A DNA stretch of 64,000 nucleotides, from NCBI GenBank assembly GCA_025175895.1, contig CM045993.1:48178621-48242620 (forward strand), given 5' to 3'. This DNA is from Wurfbainia villosa. Its lineage: Eukaryota; Streptophyta; Magnoliopsida; Zingiberales; Zingiberaceae. The notes under the pieces were generated by a model that had not been told where the DNA came from, made no database searches, and saw only the letters and a list, made by a program, of their open reading frames with translations. The position numbers were made by a program, and so were the translations under genes. Numbering within the stretch: the stretch's first letter is position 1; the number at the start of each line of letters is the position of its first letter. Shown in pieces: positions 12,144 through 22,582 of this stretch.

Positions 12144-12154
12144 AAGTGGGAGAT
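12144..12154 (+). promoter_or_regulatory. Polypurine tract of element 1
   Basis: AAGTGGGAGAT directly abuts the 3' LTR start. It is the usual plus-strand primer of plant copia elements. Confidence 0.85.
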
Positions 12155-13920
12155 TATTGGAATGTATACTGAAAGCCGAGCCTTTGTATGAACATCTTCA
12201 TTTTGAAATAAGAATGACATGATCATTGTTTGCATTTTATATATGTGCATATTGTCTGATATTTACATTGTAGATAACATGGTGTGTGGTGTTACACAAA
12301 ATATCATGTTATCAGTTCCTTGTAGAGTATAAGTAGAGGCTCACAACCAAGATGGTTTTGGACAAACCATTGGCATGATTGTAATGTAATTTGGTATTGG
12401 TTTATCTTGACCATAGAATTACACTAGTACACTTTGTGGGTATTGAGCAGGACCGATTTAGAGGTGATTCAATTTATAGTGACTATATAATTGAATCGGA
12501 CCTCAGATATTATGGTGTACATGCTCTTAATCCCGATATAATAACAAGCACATGTACTTAGTATTTATTTCTTTGATTTACTAATGGGTGAGATTTGTGT
12601 GTTAAATCGATAGGCCTGGTAAGTTGGAAAATAATATTATTTACATGGTGTGCCGTTGATTATAGAAGAAAACCGTGTCCTATATACTAGGATGATGATG
12701 TCCCCTTGAGGAGCATATAAGGTTCATCATGTAAATCCTGCAGGTGGACTTGGTTCAACATGATGATAAGGATGAATCGTACTACTCATGGAGTTAGATA
12801 TTAATTAATTAAATTGTCAGTAATTTAATTAAATAATGGACATTCGATATCTTAAACACAGAGAGATATTTTGTACAAATAATATGTGGAGCCCATATTT
12901 ATTTATAGCGGTTGGTGAGGTAGATCAATGATAATCCTTTAGTGGAATCGATCATCATTAATGGATCAGGTTTTGTGTGGTTCGGATCCATTGGGTGGCC
13001 TAGATCCAACTCCTCCTCAAGGTCCCTATTGTAGCATATTATAAATACCTCATGAAGCCTAGGTCTATATAAGAAAGGGAAGAGTCTTGTGCGGAAAAAG
13101 AAGGGCTAGGGTTTTTTTGGAGTTGGCGTGAGAAGCTTGGGCGGCAAGAAGTTCTAGGGTTTTGCTTATCTCTTTGGGCGGCAACCTAGGGTTTGCTTCT
13201 AGAGGTTGATGACACAAGGAGAATTAGAGATCTATCCTTCTCTTCTTCTCCATTGTCGGCGCCTCCTCCCATCTCATTGTCGGCACACAATCTTCTTCTC
13301 CAAGGGACCGCAGTGCCACCTTCTCTCTCTCTCTTTTGGCTGGCGGTAAAGAAAGGAGGAAAGGGTTATTTCTTCTTTTGTCTTGGCCGGTCCATCATCT
13401 CCCTCTCCTTAGGGCTGGCGGACACCATGAACTTGGTGCTTGGTGGTCGGCGCAAGCAAGGAGAAGAAGGGAGCTTTTGTTCTTCACTTGTTCGGAGTGA
13501 GCAAGGAAGGGAAGACACGTGATCTAGGAGGCTTCGACTCTTGGAAGATCGTCGCCCACACGACGTCTAAGAGGAGGATAGGAATACAATAGGAGATCAA
13601 GAGGTAAAACAAGATGTATAATTTTGTTTAATTTTGATTAGTGCTTTTTTGTATTTTGTATGTTATTGATTAACATGGACCCCAATGATTTACACAAAAA
13701 CCGACGATCCGTTCATCATCTATTCCGCAGCTAATCGAGGAAAAGAGTTAGGTTGCTTGAACAACAAGTTTGTTCGAGCTACTACTCTAATCAAATAGAA
13801 CGATGATGGATCGGTTGGTTGGGTAATTCATCTCCATCCAGATTATTTTTTTTTAATCCGGGGATGTGTGATAGGATCGCCATGCACATGCGACCGAAGC
13901 GGGAAGCAATTTTCTTTTCA
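12155..13920 (+). repeat. 3' LTR of element 1 (LTR-A family)
   Basis: It starts TATTGGAATGTATAC (TA in place of the usual TG) and ends TTTTCTTTTCA. It matches the split 5' LTR at 1-827 and 2724-3323 and, more distantly, LTR B, the LTR at 6576 and the minus-strand LTR at 36575. A TATA box lies at 13066-13073. The adjoining AGTGT at 13921-13925 should be the TSD, but the left copy is outside the window. Confidence 0.9.
13066..13073 (+). promoter_or_regulatory. TATA box of the 3' LTR of element 1
   Basis: TATATAAG, identical to the box at 573-580 of the 5' LTR. Confidence 0.5.
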
Positions 13921-15386
13921 AGTGTGACATGGTCAGCCTACTGGGGACTGATACAATAAACCATGTTTTGAACCAAGTGGGTATAGGATGAGTGAAGGGA
14001 ACGTGGCAAGAATTACTTTAGCTTTTGAAGGGTTTCAGAAGTTTTCTTGGATCAACCGTTGATTTTCAGATTTATTGGGGATCATGATGTACTACTAAGT
14101 GTCACTCATGATCGTTATATAATTAATGGTTAATTGTAGACGACCAACATAAATCGGGAACCTATTTGGTTACATGCACAATGAGTGTTGTCCGAAGGAT
14201 TTAAAATGAGCTTGAGAATAGGATTCTCAGATCGAGAGAGACTTGGTTTGGTTTGACCAAACAAAGAGCGATTATGAAATTGTTTCAGTCTCATTGGAAG
14301 CATGGATGGGACAAATCTTATTAAGACGTGATGGATGAACCAAATCGGTTTGGTTCTAATCCTATGGTAGAAAATAAACCAAAGGGGTTTGGTTTATTTT
14401 AAACGAATGAACCGAAATTGGTTCGGTTCAGTTTACCTTAAAATAGACCAACACGGTATGGTTTATTTTAACTTAAGTTAATGGAGCGGGTTAACGGATT
14501 TTTGTTGTGAACAAATAATCGTTAGGAGAATGTGTTCTCTATAAAAACACTGCTTAAGGGTTTTGTAAATAATAATCAACTTTTGTTTTGGAAACCCTAG
14601 CCGCACAAGCCTTCTCTTCCTCCTTGCTTCTTGCCGCCCAAGAGGAATTGCCGCCCAACTAAAAGCTGCTACCCAAGTTGCTACTGCCTCTTCCTCCTTG
14701 CCGCCGGCCACCCACCAGCCACTGGCAACACCTCCGGCCATCCTCCCTTGGCACCGACGACCAAGGAGCAACCAACCAATTGATTGGTCGGCCATCTCTT
14801 CCACCAAACAAGCTGTCCAGTTTCTAGATAGTTTGTTCTCCTCTTTTTGGAGAGGTTGTTTGGTCGACATTTTGTGCTCTGACAGCGATCTACTTGTCGG
14901 GCATTGGATCTCCGACAATCCTCATAGGTGGAGGGTTAAGTTTTTGTCAACTGGTTGATGAAAACCGCTTCTGAGAAGCGAGTTTGCGAAACTTGTTTTT
15001 GAGATTCGAATTCGATTCAGATTGTGATTGTCTCTTGGATCACAACGACTTCGACACGAGGCTAGTGACTTTTGCGAATAAGGGGCTCGTAGCTTTGTGA
15101 AGCTATCCCGACGATACTCAGTGTGGATACAGATATAGGCGATTCTAACGAGAGCCACTACGGTTGATGTCATTCCCGCTACACATGCGTTTTCAGGTAT
15201 ACGTAGATTAGTTTCTTTATTGCAAAATTTTAAATAGCGATTATGTCTACACTTGATGTATCCTTGCATGCGTGTGGTGTGTGTGTTGTAATAAATTAGT
15301 TTATTACTTATTTTTGCTTCTGCTGTGTGCATGTTTACGGAACGTGTTTGAACACACACCCACGTCGGTGCCGGGGAAACCCAACA
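13921..15386 (+). mobile_element. LTR-D copy 1, 5' part outside window
   Basis: It aligns with 34830-35969 of LTR-D copy 2: the 'gggtataggatgagtgaa' block, 'atcatgatgtactactaagtg', 'cgggaacctattgggt' and the tail ending CCAACA. It ends AACCCAACA at 15386. TATAAAAA at 14540 with a 'gaaaccctag' leader indicates plus orientation. Element 1 is inserted at its left side, so its start lies left of the window. Short open frames within it (14478-14958) have no recognisable domain and I do not call them genes. Confidence 0.75.
14540..14547 (+). promoter_or_regulatory. TATA box of LTR-D copy 1
   Basis: TATAAAAA about 50 bases upstream of an 'aaaccctagccgc' leader. Confidence 0.45.
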
Positions 15387-15693
15387 TGTGGTCTATCTGA
15401 GAACTAATGGACACAGCAGTATCTCTGTGCTCAAATTCCCTATCCCACTATGATCAAGTGTCCCTCATGAACTGCCTGACATCCTGCCGATAGATGGTCT
15501 CCTCTTGGAAATAGTGATGGGCTTTGTCATAGAAATCCTCGGCCTGCTGGAAGTGATCTCAGAGGCCTTGGAACTCTGCCTGAGTGTAGGTCCAATGCTC
15601 CTCCCATCGCTGCCCCTGCGTCTGCTGCTCGGCATAAATATCGTTGAGGCGTGAATGGAACTCGGAGAAGTCATAGGTGATGTAATTGAGAGG
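15387..15693 (-). pseudogene. Athila-like element J: C-terminal part of second ORF
   Basis: On the minus strand one frame reads YITYDFSEFHSRLNDIY, then AEQQTQGQRWEEHW, and FQQAEDFYDKAHHYF, broken by two stops. This Gln/Glu-rich, probably coiled-coil segment is typical of the C-terminus of the plant 'putative transposon protein' ORF found in Athila-like gypsy elements. It joins the part at 35970-36574 once LTR-D copy 2 (with F inside) is removed. No enzymatic motif is visible. Confidence 0.65.
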
Positions 15694-16131
15694 TGTCCTA
15701 AGGCAATCGCCTTAGAAGTTATTAATAAAATTCACTATTTGAGTATACATTATCTATGTATTTGATTGAATCTTAAACTCATATACTGAAGTCCACAATA
15801 CGATGCATAGCATGAGAGAAATTGTGATTGGATCAAAATTAGTGGGTATCTCATCATGTGTAAATATGCAAGTATTAAAACTATCCCTAGTCGATTAATT
15901 AATGAGATTGGATATCATTAATTCTGTGAGACTAGCACATGTTGTGCTCCTTGGTTTATCCAAGCATTTGGTACTCACTAAATGGAAGCATAGGGATGCT
16001 GAGAGGGAGCATGTGGATGCTAGTTATGGTAACTAGTTTATTGGGTTGACCTGCTATGAGACTTCATATGGTTCTATATGTCGTTGAAGATATCATTGCG
16101 GCTTGAGTGTGAGCTTCCTTAGACTTGAGGT

Positions 16132-16363
16132 TGTTGGTGCAGTAGGCACCTAAGTCGAACCTGAGTTTTGATTATAGCAAACGATACAAAGTTAAGATCA
16201 TATCGTTTTCTCACGAGCTAAATCGAGTGTGCAGAAGATTGCTATAGCTGGAGCTGAAGGCTAGCGACACCCGGAGGAAGCCGCGGTGGTCGGGCGACAC
16301 TTGAGTGACTTCGGAGGGAGCCGAAGGAATCAAGTGGACGCCGAAAGCAAAAGCGACACGTAA
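16132..16363 (+). repeat. 5' LTR of element F, first part
   Basis: It matches 33397-33628 of the 3' LTR with scattered substitutions (for example 'tatagcaaac' against 'tataaaaaac'). It breaks at CGTAA, the TSD of element G. Confidence 0.93.
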
Positions 16364-16959
16364 TGTAACGCCCGTAAAATTCCTAGCCATTTTACAAGAA
16401 TTTTTGGCTTGGTGATCATGGGCTTTAGGTGGGCCTTTTCAAAAATAAAAGAAAATAAGCCAAAAAGGGGCGCAAGGCCTAGGAATTGAACCCCAAACCT
16501 CTAGAGATAGCCAAGCCCTATAGATGCACCCACTAACAAGAAGCCCAATAGGATTATATCATTAGAGGAATAAGGGAAATTATGGTTAACTGTAAGGGAG
16601 ATTAAGGGACTCTTTAGGTGAATAAATAGGGGATGAGGAGGCATGAGTGAGCAACTTCAATTTCTCCACTTCTCTTCTTCTTCTCACCGAAATCCTAAAG
16701 CTCTCCCTCTCCATTTCCTCTCCATTTCCACTCTTGGCCGAAACTCATCCAAGCAAGAAGCAAGGGCTAGGTTTTGTGTTCCTTAGGTTATCTTCACACT
16801 ACAAGCAAAGCGAAAGAAGTAAGTATCCCTCACCTGCATACGAGTAGCTTCGATTGATGTTTGTAAAAGAAACTTATATGTTATATACGGCCAAGCTAGG
16901 TTTTGTTTTATCAATGAAGTTGTATGCTATGTTTAGGAAGTAGATGATGATGTTAAGAT

Positions 16960-17700
16960 GGAAAAAGGGATTAGGTTAAAAGCTAACCCTAATAGCCACT
17001 AAAGCCTATCCGGCCAAGCCATGATTTTAGGTTTCAATGAAGTTCCATGCTATGTTTTTTGTAGCTATATGATGATGCTAGGATTTAAAATGGATTAGGT
17101 TAAAGGTTAACCCTAAAGTCCTACATGGACCATTCGCCCACCCCTAGATCTTGATGATTCAATGAAGTTTAATCCATGTTTTGTAGGATAATGATGTTGT
17201 TATTATGTTAAATGAATTAGGTTAAAGGTTAACCCTAAAAACCCTACATGGATCATTCGGCCAATTTATGTTTTGGGTGACTAAATGGAGTTTTAATTCT
17301 TGTTTTATATGCAAATGAAGTTGTTGCTATGTTAAATGAATTAGGTTAAAAGATAACCCTAGAAAACCCTATGGATCATTCGGCCAACCTATGTTTTGGG
17401 TGATTAAATGAAGTCTAGTTCTTGTTTTATATGCAAATGAAGTTGTTGTGTTATGTTAAATGAATTAGGTTAAAAGATAACCCTAGAAAACCCTATGGAT
17501 CATTCGGCCACCATGACTTTTGGGTGATTAAATGAAGTCTAGTTCTTGTTTTATATGCAAATGAAGTTGTTGTGTTATGATAAATGAATTAGGTTAAAAG
17601 ATAACCCTAGGAAACCCTATGGATCATTCGGCCACCATGAATAGTTGTGGTTGTGTTAAATGAATTAGGATGAAGGATAGCCCTAGACACCCCTATGGAC
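16960..17700 (+). repeat. ~110-bp tandem array in 5' LTR of G
   Basis: About six to seven diverged units, each with 'gaattaggttaaaagataac', 'cctatggatcattcggcca' and 'atatgcaaatgaagttgttg'. The same array lies at 23150-23940 in the 3' LTR. Confidence 0.85.
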
Positions 17701-17740
17701 CATTCGGCCATCATGCATTTTGGGGATTAGATGAAGTTTT

Positions 17741-18090
17741 AATTCAAGTCTTATGTGCATATGAAGTTGTTGTTAAGTTAAATGAATAGGCTAACATGTG
17801 TTTTATGTTGGGCGAATGCATGTTGACTTGTGATATTAATTAATGCTAGATGAAGATAACATGCCTTAGGTTAATTCAAGTCTTATGTGCACATGAAGTT
17901 GTTGTTAAGTTAAATGAATAGGCTAACATGTGTTTTATGTTGGGTGAATGCATGTTGACTTGTGATATTAATTAATGCTAGATGAAGATAACATGCCTTA
18001 GGTTAATTCAAGTCTTATGTGCATATGAAGTTGTTGTTAAGTTAAATAAATAGGCTAACATGTGTTTTATGTTGGGTAAATGCATGCCAT
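17741..18090 (+). repeat. 132-bp tandem array in 5' LTR of G
   Basis: Units begin 'aattcaagtcttatgtgca' at 17741, 17873 and 18005, an exact 132-bp period. They contain 'ggctaacatgtgttttatg' and 'gcatgttgacttgtgatatt'. The 3' LTR has the same array at 23953, 24085 and 24217. Confidence 0.88.
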
Positions 18091-18375
18091 ATGTTATGAA
18101 ATGGAAAAAGATAAGATTATGAAATGAAACAAAACGATATGTTCACGACATGAATATGACATGATGATGAAATGAAGAATGATATGTTATGAAATCAAGA
18201 ATGGTATGTTTACGAAATGAAAGATGATATGTTCATGAAGGGAAGCATGATGTGTTATGAAATAAAGTATGCTATGTTTGCAAACTGAAATAAGCTATGT
18301 TATAGAATAAGCATATAAGTATTTTACCTTCTGCATGGCTTGTACCAAGACCCTAACAGGGTCCAAGAAGGGATG

Positions 18376-18600
18376 GGCTCCTAAGATGCCCTAGGTCGAT
18401 GGAATAAGACTCGGGCCTAGGATGGGCTTCTATGTATGATTGCCCCTAGGTCGATGGAATAAGACTCGGGCCTAGTACGGGATGAGCTCCAAGATGCCTT
18501 AGGTCGATGGAGTAAGACTCGGGCCTAGGATGGGCTTCTACGCTATGACGATTGCCCTAGGTCGACGGACTAAGATCGGGCCTAATAACCTATTAGGTTC
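18376..18600 (+). repeat. ~60-bp tandem array in 5' LTR of G
   Basis: Four units around 'ctaggtcgatggaataagac' and 'tcgggcctag' with 'gatgggctcc/ttc'. It recurs at 24585-24800. Confidence 0.82.
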
Positions 18601-18759
18601 GAGACTTGCTACCTCGGGCCTATTTAGGGATGCGCGCTATGATAATGAAGAAGTGGTACAATGTCGGGCCCAAATATGTTGAGATTTATATTTACGTACC
18701 TATAATATATGTTTTCAAAAGCATCTTGCATATGTTACATGGTTAGATTGTTATGTTCA

Positions 18760-19010
18760 CATGCCATGTTGATATGTTACATATAAAGTATGTTATGTCT
18801 GATATGCCATGTTTATGTCACTATGCTACATATGATGTATGTTATGTTTGATATGCCATGTTTATGCCACTATGTTACATATGAAGTATGCTATGTTTGA
18901 TATGCCATGTTATGCCACTATGTTACCTATGACGTATGTTACGTTTGATATGCCATGTTATGTCACTATGTTACACATGATGTATGTTATGTTTGATAGG
19001 TCATACATAT
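18760..19010 (+). repeat. ~55-60-bp 'tatgccatgttatg' tandem array in 5' LTR of G
   Basis: Imperfect units of 'tgttatgtttgatatgccat', 'gtttatgccactatgttaca' and 'tatga'. It keeps a frame open by chance (18839-19075) but this is repeat-derived, not a gene. Counterpart at 24990-25240, with one extra unit. Confidence 0.82.
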
Positions 19011-19645
19011 ATGTTGTATGTTATGTTGATTTGCTCGCTACGTTATGTTATATGTTATGTTTAATTAAGTCTTAAATGTACATGATATGATGCTATGTTA
19101 TAGATGATACATGTTATGCTGCCATGCTATGGATGAGACATGTTATGTTTACTCACGTTACTTATGCTACATGTTAAGTTGATTACGCCATGTATGTTAC
19201 ATGTTATATGGCTTATATGTTATGAATGTTACATGCTTATATGTTATGAATGTTACATGCCATGATTAATGTCGATATATGGTTTTTGTGAGTAGGACTG
19301 GATCTTACTAAGCCTATGTGCTTATAGTTTATCTTTCCCTCGTACTGCAGATAAGGGTAAGGGATGGATAAACTAAAGGGAGCAGCAGGAGGGGCCAAAT
19401 GTGTGTGGCAGTGGCATGGTGGAGAAGATCCGTTAGGTTTATATATATATGTTTACCTATGATGACGATGTTTATGGATGTCCTTACTTATGTCTCCGTA
19501 TGACGACGATGGTTATGAACCTGAACTAAGCACTAGGTATCTATATACGTTATGATGCATGCTCTATGTTAATAAGAAGAAGTAAAGAAAAAGTAAGAAG
19601 AAGTATCTATACATGTTATGATGCATGCCCTATGTTAAGAAGAAG

Positions 19646-19647
<2 letters not shown>

Positions 19648-19713
<66 letters not shown>
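19648..19713. repeat. (AT)n microsatellite in 5' LTR of G
   Basis: An uninterrupted AT run of about 66 bp; the 3' LTR counterpart at 25877-25912 is about 36 bp, a clear length difference between the two LTRs. Confidence 0.95.
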
Positions 19714-19716
<3 letters not shown>

Positions 19717-19885
19717 AATGCATGTTTACGTTTTAAAGAAGAAAAAAAAAATATATAGGTCTAAAGTCTTCCGCTGTAAGAATTAAGACGTATGTATAAA
19801 GTCTTCCGCTGTATGTAATGTATGTATATACGGTCGCGTCACGCGCCGCCCCTCCGAGTTCTGGGTCCGAAAAGTAGGCGTGTGA

Positions 19886-19900
19886 GTTAGTATCAGAGCG
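19886..19900 (+). promoter_or_regulatory. Degenerate primer binding site of G
   Basis: 'gttagtatcagagcg' follows the LTR end and retains TATCAGAGC of the tRNA-iMet site; the first bases (usually TGG) are altered. Confidence 0.7.
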
Positions 19901-20400
19901 GATCTGCCTTTCCACTACACACACATCAAGCTCCAAATCCTGCTGCTCCAAGTAAGAATTCTATGTCTGCTCTAATTTTGTAAATTTGTTTTCCATGTAT
20001 GATAGGAAATGCTTCTAGCTTAAATATGCATGAAAATATGTATGATACCCTTATGCTTGTTCATGTATGATATAAAATACCATAAGCTTAAACTATGCAT
20101 GAGAACATGAAAGATGCCTTAAGCTTAAAATGACTTTAGGCTAGCTTTAGTCTAAGTATGCGTAGGTCAACGAACGAAAACTTATACTAGCTTTACTTTA
20201 ATATATGAAGATAAACATGTCTGGAAGACGCAGTAGTAGAGCTGATGAGATAGCACCCCCGCATGACCTTACACACGTAGTCACGAACTCCGACAAGTCA
20301 CGAAGCGACAACAAGTAATAAATACCTAATGAATCGCGAAACCCTCTTCACCGCAAGCGGGCCCGGTAGATGGTTCGACAGAAGCTTACGATCGATGGCG
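19901..20400 (+). other. Leader and damaged N-terminal gag region of G
   Basis: Untranslated leader to about 20217. An ATG near 20218 opens a frame (MSGRRSSRADE) that meets stops within 40 codons. It may be the eroded gag N-terminus, because recognisable gag begins shortly after 20400 in another frame. Confidence 0.5.
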
Positions 20401-21086
20401 AGAGACTAAAGCCGAGGAAAATTTCTGCATCGGTGAACCATGGGATGCCCAGGCCTGGTTCACGACGGTGGAAAGCATCGTGGAGCTACTGGACTGGCCC
20501 GAATGCGAAAAGATTAAGTGTGCATCATTCTGCCTTTCGGGAGATGCTCGGATGTGGTGGGAACGGGTTAAAGCAAAGAGACAAGTAAATCAGATGAGAT
20601 GGACAGATTTCGAGTACGAGTTTTTCGAGGAATTCTTCTACATGAGGGTAACCAACAAGCATTACAACGAGTTCACTGGGTTCAGACAAGGTGACCTATC
20701 AGTCAGCGAAGCCGTGAAGAGATTCAACCGACTCGCACGCCTATGCCCAGAGTTGGTCAGCACGGAAAGAGAAAGGGGCAGACTCATGCTGAAGTTGCTC
20801 CGACCAGAAATAACTTGGAATGTGGCCGGCGGAGCTCATAGACCGCAGACCGCAGAGGAGCTGTTCAGTAGTGCCCTGATTACCGAGCATTACCTGAGCG
20901 TGAGACAGCGCAGATGGCTTGAGCTCGTCAAAGATTATGACTGCGAGATTCTCTACCATCCGGGGAAAGCTAACAAGGTGGCTGATGCACTCAGCAGGAA
21001 GTCCTGCGCCACCTTGATGTCTCTATTAGTGTTATCTCGGCCCTTAGAAAAAGAGATTATGCGTTACGGGGTTGAAATCATCTCGT
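20400..21086 (+). pseudogene. Gag fused in frame to an RNase H tail (element G)
   Basis: One open frame, whose first ATG is at 20468, first encodes the gypsy gag capsid domain: DARMWWERVKAK, FEYEFFEEFFYMRV, FTGFRQGDLSVSEAVKRFNRL. Near 20905 it passes directly into the end of a gypsy RNase H/connection domain: RRWLELVKDYDCEI, YHPGKANKVADALSRK. The zinc knuckle, protease, RT and most of RNase H, normally about 2.5 kb, are absent. The deletion kept the frame. The product would be a truncated gag with a short pol tail; activity is unlikely. The TGA at 21086 ends it. Confidence 0.88.
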
Positions 21087-21122
21087 GACTCTCGACCATA
21101 GCGATAACACCGACTTGTTCGA

Positions 21123-22546
21123 TGATATCTTTGGAAAAGCAAGCCCGTGACCCAAGCCTTCAGAGGATCAAGCAAGAGGTCTTAGAAGGAAAGGACGACG
21201 GGTTTCGGATCTCTGATAGTGGAGTACTCTACCTCAGGGATCGCTTGTGTATTCCCGACGATCCGGAATTACGGAAGGAGATATTTGAGGAAGCTCACGG
21301 AACTCCTTATGCGATGCATCCTGGAACCACCAAGATGTACCAAGACCTAAAACGAAAGTTCTAGTGGTTCGGAATGAAAAGAGATGTGGCTCAGAATGTC
21401 AGTACTTGGTTGACCTGCCAGAGGGTTAAGGCAGAACACCAGAGACCTGGAGGAACACTGCAGCCGATCCAGATTCCAGAATGGAAATGGGAGGACATTT
21501 CTATGGATTTCATCTCAGGATTGCCCAAGACGACAAATGGTTATGATGCTATATGGGTAATTGTGGACAGATTGACAAAGTCCGCCCATTTCTTAGCAAT
21601 CAAGATGACCTATTCGACGGAGCAACTGTCTCAGTTATATGCTAGGGAAATTATCATACTACATGGAATTTCTAAGACCATCATTTCTGATAGAGATGGT
21701 CGCTTTATTTCCCATTTCTGGGAATGCGTTCAGAAGGCCCTAGGCACGAAGCTATTGTTCAGTACTGCCTTTCATTCCCAGACGGACGGACAGACCGAAA
21801 GAGTAAATCAAGTACTGGAGGATATGTTACGAGCCTGCGCCCTGGATTTCAAAGGTAGCTGGTGCCGATACTTATGTTTGGCAGAATTCGCCTACAATAA
21901 TAGCTACCAAGCTACTATCGGAATGACACCCTACGAGGCTCTATACGGGAGGAAATGTAGATCTCCCATATGCTGGTACGAGGGTGGTGAAAAGAAGAGG
22001 ATGGGACTCCAGACGGATTTCATCGACGACACCACCCGAGCTATACTGAACATCCGTCAGAGAATTGAAACTGCTCAGAGCCGACAAAAGAGCTATGCGG
22101 ATATGCGGCGTACACCATTAGAATTCGAAGTTGGGGACCTAGTATTCCTCAAAGTGGCTCATATGAAGGGAGTGATGAGATTCGGAAGGAAGGGTAAACT
22201 GAGTCCACGCTACGTGGGACCGTATCCGATATTGCAGAGGATTGGCAAGGTAGCTTACAAGCTAGAGCTGCCTCAAGAGATGTCGGCTATTCACAACGTG
22301 TTCCATGTCTCTGTGCTCAAGAAATGCATTTCCAGTACGGACCAAGTGATCGAGCCACAAACAGTACAAGTTCAAGAGGACCTGAGTATTGAAAGTCGGC
22401 CTATCCAGATACTAGACCGAGAAATCAAGAGGCTAAGGAACAAAGAGGTGCCCTTAGTAAAGGTCCTGTGGCAGAATCAACGGTACGAGGAAGCTACCTG
22501 GGAACGCGAGGAGGACATGAAGCAGAAGTACCCACAATTGTTCTAA
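21123..22546 (+). pseudogene. Gypsy integrase with C-terminal chromodomain (element G)
   Basis: The zinc-binding H-H-C-C domain starts near 21290 (HGTPYAMHPGTTKMYQDL), but the first Cys is Trp (STWLTC), and a TAG stop at 21362-21364 cuts the domain. From 21374 a 390-codon open frame covers the catalytic core: MDFISGLP (Asp), ISDRDGRF (Asp) and TDGQTERVNQ (Glu). GDLVFLKVAH and the GPYPILQRIG region follow, then the chromodomain near 22390-22540 (RPIQILDREIKRL, EATWEREEDMKQKYP). In chromoviruses this domain targets integration to heterochromatin. The catalytic triad is intact; the stop is the main lesion. Confidence 0.93.
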
Positions 22547-22561
22547 GTTTGGAGGACGAAA

Positions 22562-22582
22562 CTTTTAAAAGGTATGAAGGAT
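22562..22582 (+). promoter_or_regulatory. Polypurine tract of G
   Basis: The purine-rich 'aaaaggtatgaaggat' directly precedes the 3' LTR, after the conserved 'ttggaggacgaaac' of Tekay-type elements. It carries a pyrimidine interruption. Confidence 0.75.

Larger units (their letters stand above)
1..13920 (+). mobile_element. Copia element 1 (left end outside window), with three nested LTRs
   Basis: Ty1/copia retrotransposon with the order 5' LTR, primer site, gag, protease, integrase, reverse transcriptase, RNase H, polypurine tract, 3' LTR. The first few hundred bases of its 5' LTR lie outside the window: base 1 aligns to about 12470 in the 3' LTR. It is interrupted by solo LTRs at 828-2718, 6576-8495 and 9497-11388. 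All reading frames carry stops or frameshifts, so it is a dead copy. It sits in an LTR-D copy that resumes at 13921. The pol motifs resemble Tnt1/Tork-type copia elements, but the clade is not certain. Confidence 0.9.
16364..19885 (+). repeat. 5' LTR of element G
   Basis: About 3.52 kb, closely similar throughout to 22583-26074. It contains several tandem arrays (see separate entries) and an (AT)n run. Its end near 'taggcgtgtga' has diverged from the GGGCATGACA end of the 3' LTR, so the exact boundary is uncertain by a few bases. Confidence 0.88.

Noticed and set aside
14478..15359. Three frames of 86-146 codons in LTR-D copy 1
   Set aside because: They lie on both strands of an LTR around its TATA box and leader and show no family motif.
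16960..17700. Telomere-like 'aaccctaaaaaccc' motifs
   Set aside because: They are parts of a ~110-bp LTR tandem unit, not runs of the plant telomere repeat.
18839..19075. 78-codon frame, nearly repeated at 25079-25315
   Set aside because: It lies wholly within a short-unit tandem array of the G LTRs; the open frame is a product of the repeat.
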